From: Oleiagrimonas citrea
GTDB lineage: Bacteria > Pseudomonadota > Gammaproteobacteria > Xanthomonadales > Rhodanobacteraceae
DNA length: 64,000 nt
Assembly (NCBI RefSeq): GCF_012395255.1
Contig: NZ_JAAZQD010000006.1
Coordinates: 141,479 to 205,478, forward strand
Reading direction: 5' to 3'
Positions 59,419 through 64,000 of the stretch are shown here, one piece after another; within the stretch, counting starts at the first letter, position 1, and each line of letters opens with the position of its first letter. A program made the position numbers and the translations under genes. The notes below the pieces were generated by a model that was not told the origin of the DNA, made no database searches, and saw only the letters and a list, made by a program, of their open reading frames with translations.

Positions 59419-59706
59419 GTGCCGGACATCGTAGTACGCCACATTGACGACGCCATGGTGGCGCGCATCAAGGAGATCGCGCGCGACCGCAAATGGTCGA
59501 TCAACGACGTGATTCTTCATGCCATGCGCAGCGGCCTGGGTCTGGGCGGCGAGGTGCTGGGCGCCGAACGCGAGTTCCACAGCATCGCGAAACTGGCCGG
59601 CACCTGGCAGGCTGAAGAAACGGCCGCGTTCGAGGAAGCGCTGGATGCGCTGGCCTCTGCGCCGGTCGGTCGGTTGGCGGCACACAAGCCGCCTTCGAAG
59701 GACTGA
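59419..59706 (+). CDS. Ribbon-helix-helix protein (FitA-like)
   Basis: A 95-residue protein starting at a GTG (59419) with GGAGGAGG eight bases upstream. Residues 1-40 (VPDIVVRHIDDAMVARIKEIARDRKWSINDVILHAM) form a ribbon-helix-helix DNA-binding unit of the FitA/Arc type. The rest (residues 45-95) is acidic and alanine-rich. FitA-like proteins are usually antitoxins of VapC-type toxins, but no PIN-domain gene is beside it; instead it follows ampG by 47 bp and is convergent with anmK. It may be a solitary regulator. Confidence 0.78.
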   Translation: MPDIVVRHIDDAMVARIKEIARDRKWSINDVILHAMRSGLGLGGEVLGAEREFHSIAKLAGTWQAEETAAFEEALDALASAPVGRLAAHKPPSKD

Positions 59707-59710
59707 AGGC

Positions 59711-60829
59711 TCAGCGCGGAGCCGCGTGAATCGCGCCGAGCAGTCGCGGTCCGATCGCTCCCGTGACGCTGGGCAGGTTGCCTGTCTCGCCGCGCAGGCG
59801 GCGATGGGCCAGCCAGGCGAATCCCATCGACTCCACATGGTCGGGTGCCACGCCCAGCGTTTCGCTGCTGAGCACGCGACAGGGCGCCAGTTGCTCGGCC
59901 AGTGACTGCATCAATGCATGGTTGTGCACGCCGCCGCCGCAGACCACCAGATCCTCGATCTGTGCTGCTTCGCGGCGCACGGCATCAGCGATGCTGCGCA
60001 CCGTCAGTTCCAGCAAGGTGGCCTGTACATCGGCGGGGTCCATGGCGTCGATGTCGCCGCGCGCGCGCAGCCAGTCGAGATGGAAGACCTCGCGACCGGT
60101 GCTCTTGGGCGCAGGCAACGCGAAATAGGGATCGTCCAGCAGGGCCGCAAGCAGGGCTTCATCGACCTTGCCGCTGGCGGCGATGGCGCCGTCGCGATCA
60201 TAGGGCTGGCGGTAGGTCAGCGCACACCAGGCGTCCATCAGGCCATTCGCCGGACCTGTGTCGAAGCCGATCACGCGGCCATCCGGGTGCAGCACGCTGA
60301 GGTTGGCGATGCCGCCCAGGTTCAGGACGCCGCGTACATGTTCGCGCGCGCCGAGCACGGCGGCATGGAAGGCCGGCATCAGCGGCGCACCCTGGCCACC
60401 GGCAGCTACGTCGGCGCGGCGGAAGTCGGCCACGGTATCGATGCCGGTGCGTTCGGCGATGACGCTGGCGTCGCCGATCTGCAGCGTGAAGGGCTGGTCG
60501 CCGTGGATGCGGTGACGCACCGTCTGGCCGTGCGAGCCGATGGCGCGCACGGCCGAGGGCAGGACGTCAGCCTCGCGCAGGAGCTGATGTACGGCTTCGG
60601 CAAAGCATTGTCCCACGGCCACGTCGAGGCGGCCGTAGGCATCGAGATCAAGCAGGCGGTTGCCCTGCGAAATGTCGAGGATGTCCTCGCGCAACGCGTC
60701 CGGCCACAGGTGTGTGCGCGCGTGAACCAGTTCGGTATGCGGATCGAAGCGGCACAGCGCGGCGTCGATGCCGTCCGCGCTGGTGCCGGAGATCAGGCCG
60801 ACGTACAACGCGGCATCGGTGTTCGGCAT
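59711..60829 (-). CDS. anmK: Anhydro-N-acetylmuramic acid kinase
   Basis: A 372-residue kinase that opens and phosphorylates anhydroMurNAc to MurNAc-6-phosphate in peptidoglycan recycling. The N-terminal ATP loop is GLISGTSADGIDAAL, followed by GSHGQTVRH, the catalytic region VADFRRADVAAGGQGAPLMPAFH, LNLGGIANLSVL and DTGPANGLMDAWC, and the adenine segment VVCGGGVHNHALM. Length is typical. The start at 60829 lies seven bases after the M23 peptidase stop, so both are on one transcript, joining wall cutting with recycling. Confidence 0.95.
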   Translation of the reverse strand: MPNTDAALYVGLISGTSADGIDAALCRFDPHTELVHARTHLWPDALREDILDISQGNRLLDLDAYGRLDVAVGQCFAEAVHQLLREADVLPSAVRAIGSHGQTVRHRIHGDQPFTLQIGDASVIAERTGIDTVADFRRADVAAGGQGAPLMPAFHAAVLGAREHVRGVLNLGGIANLSVLHPDGRVIGFDTGPANGLMDAWCALTYRQPYDRDGAIAASGKVDEALLAALLDDPYFALPAPKSTGREVFHLDWLRARGDIDAMDPADVQATLLELTVRSIADAVRREAAQIEDLVVCGGGVHNHALMQSLAEQLAPCRVLSSETLGVAPDHVESMGFAWLAHRRLRGETGNLPSVTGAIGPRLLGAIHAAPR

Positions 60830-60836
60830 GTCGGCG

Positions 60837-62282
60837 TCAATCGGTCTGTGACGCGCGCTTGGCCGTGTCTGTCCGATTGGCCAGGCGGATGTTGGCGTCG
60901 AGCGCATCGATGCGCGCCAGCATCGGCTTCATCTGCTGCGTGAATTGCGCCAGCAGTTTCGGCTGCAGCGGTTTCGGCTTCGGCATGGTCACGGTCAACG
61001 GATTGACCTGATGGCCGTGGATGCGCACTTCATAGTGCAGGTGCGGGCCGGTGGCCAGGCCAGTCATGCCGACGTAGCCGATCACCTGGCCCTGACGCAC
61101 GTGCGAACCGATATGCAGGCCCTTGGCGAAGCGCGACATGTGCGCATAGGCCGTCGAATACTTGGCGTCGTGCTTGATCAGGATGAAGCGGCCGAAACCG
61201 TGCACCCAGCCGCGCACGCGGATCACGCCGTTGCCGGCGGCATGGATCGGCGTGCCGCGCGGTGCGGCGTAATCCACGCCCTTGTGCGCACGGGTGTAGC
61301 CGAGAATCGGGTGATTACGAGCCAGGCTGAAGCGCGAGGAGATACGCGAGAACTTCACCGGCGTACGCAACAGTGCCTTTTGCAGCGGGCGGCCATCCTC
61401 GCTGTAGTAGCCGAACGTGCCGTCCGGCTTCTGGAAGCGGAAGGCGGTGTAGCGGTGGCCGCGGTTGTAGAACTCGGCGGCAATGATGTCGCCGCTGTGC
61501 AGGTAGGCGCCGTCGCGCCAGACATCGTCGTAGACTACCGTAAAGCGGTCGCCGCTGCGGATGTCCTTGATGAAGTCGATGTCGTACTTGAATACGTCGG
61601 CCAGCTTCACCACCATCGCCTCGCTCAGGCCGGCCTTGCTGGCCGAGCCGAACAGGGACGATTGGATCACGCCGTGCGCGATGTGCTCGCGGCGCTCCAG
61701 TTCGCGTTCCTGCACGTGGCGCGTCACTTCGCCGTTGGCGAAACGCAGCACGACGCGATGGCCGCCGTCCAGATCGAAGCGCAGGGCTTCGAGTGCGCCG
61801 TTGGCGTCGGTGAGGTAACCGAAGACATCGCCCGGGTGCAGGTCATGAAGGGTGCCGGATTTCTTGGTCGCGCCCAGCGCCAGGGTCAGGTCGTGATAGC
61901 TGAGTCCATGCGACTCGAACAGTCCCGAAAGGGTCTGGCCGGGTTGTACGCGCATCACCTGCCAGTTCTCGACGGGCTTGCGCGGCGCCTGCGGCGGCAG
62001 GGTCGGCAGGTCCAGCGGCATTTCGGTGTAGGTGGTCACGGTGGGGCGATGCTTCATCGCGTTGGCCCACGCGGGCATGACCAGCGCGGACAGCACCACC
62101 AGCAGCACGGCTGCGGCAGCAAGCACCCAGCGTTCGCGTGCCCAATGCAGCGGTGGCCCCGAGTCGGACGAACCGAAGGACCAGTGCGTGTATCGTTGAT
62201 AGAAGTGCTGATGCCGGCGCTGTGCCTTGCGGCGCATCGCCTGGCGACGCGCTTGATGCGCAGCCGAGGGACCCCGAGCCAT
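60837..62282 (-). CDS. M23 family murein endopeptidase (MepM-like)
   Basis: A 481-residue peptidoglycan hydrolase. The N-terminal 50 residues are basic (ARRQAMRRKAQRRHQHFY), followed by a membrane anchor (WVLAAAAVLLVVLSALVMPAW), an OapA/LysM-like glycan-binding domain (QVMRVQPGQTLSGLFESHGL), and a C-terminal M23 domain with the zinc motif HKGVDY near residue 336 and HLHYEV near 412. It would cut cross-links between stem peptides to allow wall growth. I used the ATG at 62282; the frame extends to 62408 without support. Divergent from tyrS and upstream of anmK. Confidence 0.92.
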   Translation of the reverse strand: MARGPSAAHQARRQAMRRKAQRRHQHFYQRYTHWSFGSSDSGPPLHWARERWVLAAAAVLLVVLSALVMPAWANAMKHRPTVTTYTEMPLDLPTLPPQAPRKPVENWQVMRVQPGQTLSGLFESHGLSYHDLTLALGATKKSGTLHDLHPGDVFGYLTDANGALEALRFDLDGGHRVVLRFANGEVTRHVQERELERREHIAHGVIQSSLFGSASKAGLSEAMVVKLADVFKYDIDFIKDIRSGDRFTVVYDDVWRDGAYLHSGDIIAAEFYNRGHRYTAFRFQKPDGTFGYYSEDGRPLQKALLRTPVKFSRISSRFSLARNHPILGYTRAHKGVDYAAPRGTPIHAAGNGVIRVRGWVHGFGRFILIKHDAKYSTAYAHMSRFAKGLHIGSHVRQGQVIGYVGMTGLATGPHLHYEVRIHGHQVNPLTVTMPKPKPLQPKLLAQFTQQMKPMLARIDALDANIRLANRTDTAKRASQTD

Positions 62283-62475
62283 ATCTAGATTTCCCGCCCC
62301 TGTATGCCGAAAGAAGTAGCAATTGCGGCTACGATAGCGAGGCCCGGGAAACCCCGTCAACGCCTTTTTTTTCAAAGCGTTGCGTTCATCACCTCGGTTA
62401 ACGCACAATTAACCGCGTTCAGGTCGGGGCCGTCTCCGATCCGGTCCCACCCATTTCGTAGTACATGAGGTTTTC

Positions 62476-63687
<1,212 letters not shown>

Positions 63688-63717
63688 AACTTTTTTCGGC
63701 GATTTTGCAAAAAAGGC

Positions 63718-63746
63718 TTGCGCATCTTGTGCCACCTCTCTAAGAT
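63718..63746 (+). promoter_or_regulatory. rRNA operon promoter P1
   Basis: TTGCGC (63718-63723) and TAAGAT (63741-63746) with a 17-bp spacer. The 30 bp upstream contain T6 and A6 runs spaced like an UP element. GC-rich discriminator (TCGCGCC) follows, as expected for stringent control. Confidence 0.75.
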
Positions 63747-63815
63747 TCGCGCCTCGCTCAGGCACAGCGCGATTCGCGCTCCGCTCCGGCAACAAAATTT
63801 CCTTGAAAAAGGGTG

Positions 63816-63843
63816 TTGACGGAAACGGAAAGCGATGTAGAAT
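63816..63843 (+). promoter_or_regulatory. rRNA operon promoter P2
   Basis: TTGACG (63816-63821) and TAGAAT (63838-63843) with a 16-bp spacer, preceded by AT-rich AACAAAATTTCCTTGAAAAA. A GC-rich discriminator (GTGCGGCTCCC) follows. Confidence 0.82.
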
Positions 63844-63849
63844 GTGCGG

Positions 63850-64000
63850 CTCCCTCGGACGAAACGTCCTAACAAGGGACGCGAAGGAAACTTCGCAAGC
63901 GATTGATCTTTGACAGTGTGCGCAGGTGACTTGTGTGGGCGCCTTGCGGAGTTGGAGAAGTCCAACCAATGCAAGCGTCCAAACCTTTAACCTTTGTAAT
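63850..64000 (+). promoter_or_regulatory. rRNA leader with boxA antiterminator (16S gene begins beyond window)
   Basis: Downstream of P2 the leader contains a GGACG/CGTCC hairpin (about 63857-63869) and a boxA-like TGATCTTTGACA at 63904-63915, matching 10 of 12 bases of the consensus TGCTCTTTAACA. The remaining sequence looks like the leader that precedes 16S rRNA in Xanthomonadales. No part of mature 16S rRNA is recognisable before position 64000. Confidence 0.8.

Noticed and set aside
59419..59706. Type II toxin-antitoxin pair
   Set aside because: The FitA-like protein looks like an antitoxin, but no PIN-domain or other toxin gene is adjacent on either strand.

Overview
The window is high-GC, gene-dense chromosomal DNA of a gammaproteobacterium. 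Gene order and protein character point to the Xanthomonadales, most likely a Rhodanobacteraceae-type genus such as Dyella, Luteibacter or Rhodanobacter. This is an inference from radC/coaBC/dut/algC, pyrE/exoIII, speE/speA, Lrp/phhA and tyrS/rRNA neighbourhoods; no marker RNA gene lies fully inside the window. Most of the window is ordinary core genome with short intergenic gaps and many 1-4 nt start/stop overlaps.

Layout. 1-7.8 kb: a truncated DUF817 membrane protein, a DUF6916-type protein, a GNAT acetyltransferase, three paralogous tail-collar (MdpB-like) proteins and, divergently, a 1,524-residue Ig-repeat autotransporter. 7.9-14.7 kb: secreted S9 peptidase, glnA with a sigma-54 promoter and two NtrC-like sites, an extradiol dioxygenase, uppP and an AI-2E family transporter. 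14.7-19.6 kb: stress-type small membrane proteins (YqjK/YqjE/YqjD-like and DUF1328), a PEBP-like protein, a PQQ-type sugar dehydrogenase and a Ycf46-like AAA ATPase. 19.6-23 kb: YheT-type hydrolase and PlsC acyltransferase, then a divergent Lrp regulator and phhA.

23.05-25.37 kb is the clearest foreign segment. It is AT-rich and bounded by two inverted copies of a roughly 235-bp hairpin-rich repeat. It carries a secreted orphan RHS-core protein with an unrecognised C-terminal domain, a coupled helical-repeat protein that could be its immunity partner, and a tiny leader ORF between them.

25.4-33.9 kb: GNAT, TfoX-N, a HEAGH-motif protein, small membrane proteins and a tripartite RND efflux operon. 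34-41.9 kb: a protein of unknown function, thiolase, TonB-like protein, and a minus-strand run of ParA, SixA, YceI and phospholipase D proteins. 42-48.7 kb: polyamine genes speE and speA, a HAD hydrolase, an SDR, an RDD-pilin fusion and a SPOR protein. 48.7-58 kb: argS, an intergenic region with DnaA-box-like sites and a possible small RNA, radC, coaBC, dut, a membrane-anchored phosphomannomutase, a DUF4124 protein, pyrE and an exonuclease III of the Crc group. 58-64 kb: cell-wall recycling and remodelling (ampG, anmK, an M23 peptidase), tyrS, and the promoter and leader of an rRNA operon whose 16S gene starts beyond the window.

The best candidates for undescribed biology are the RHS islet, the collar-protein/autotransporter neighbourhood, the RDD-pilin fusion and the argS-radC intergenic region.
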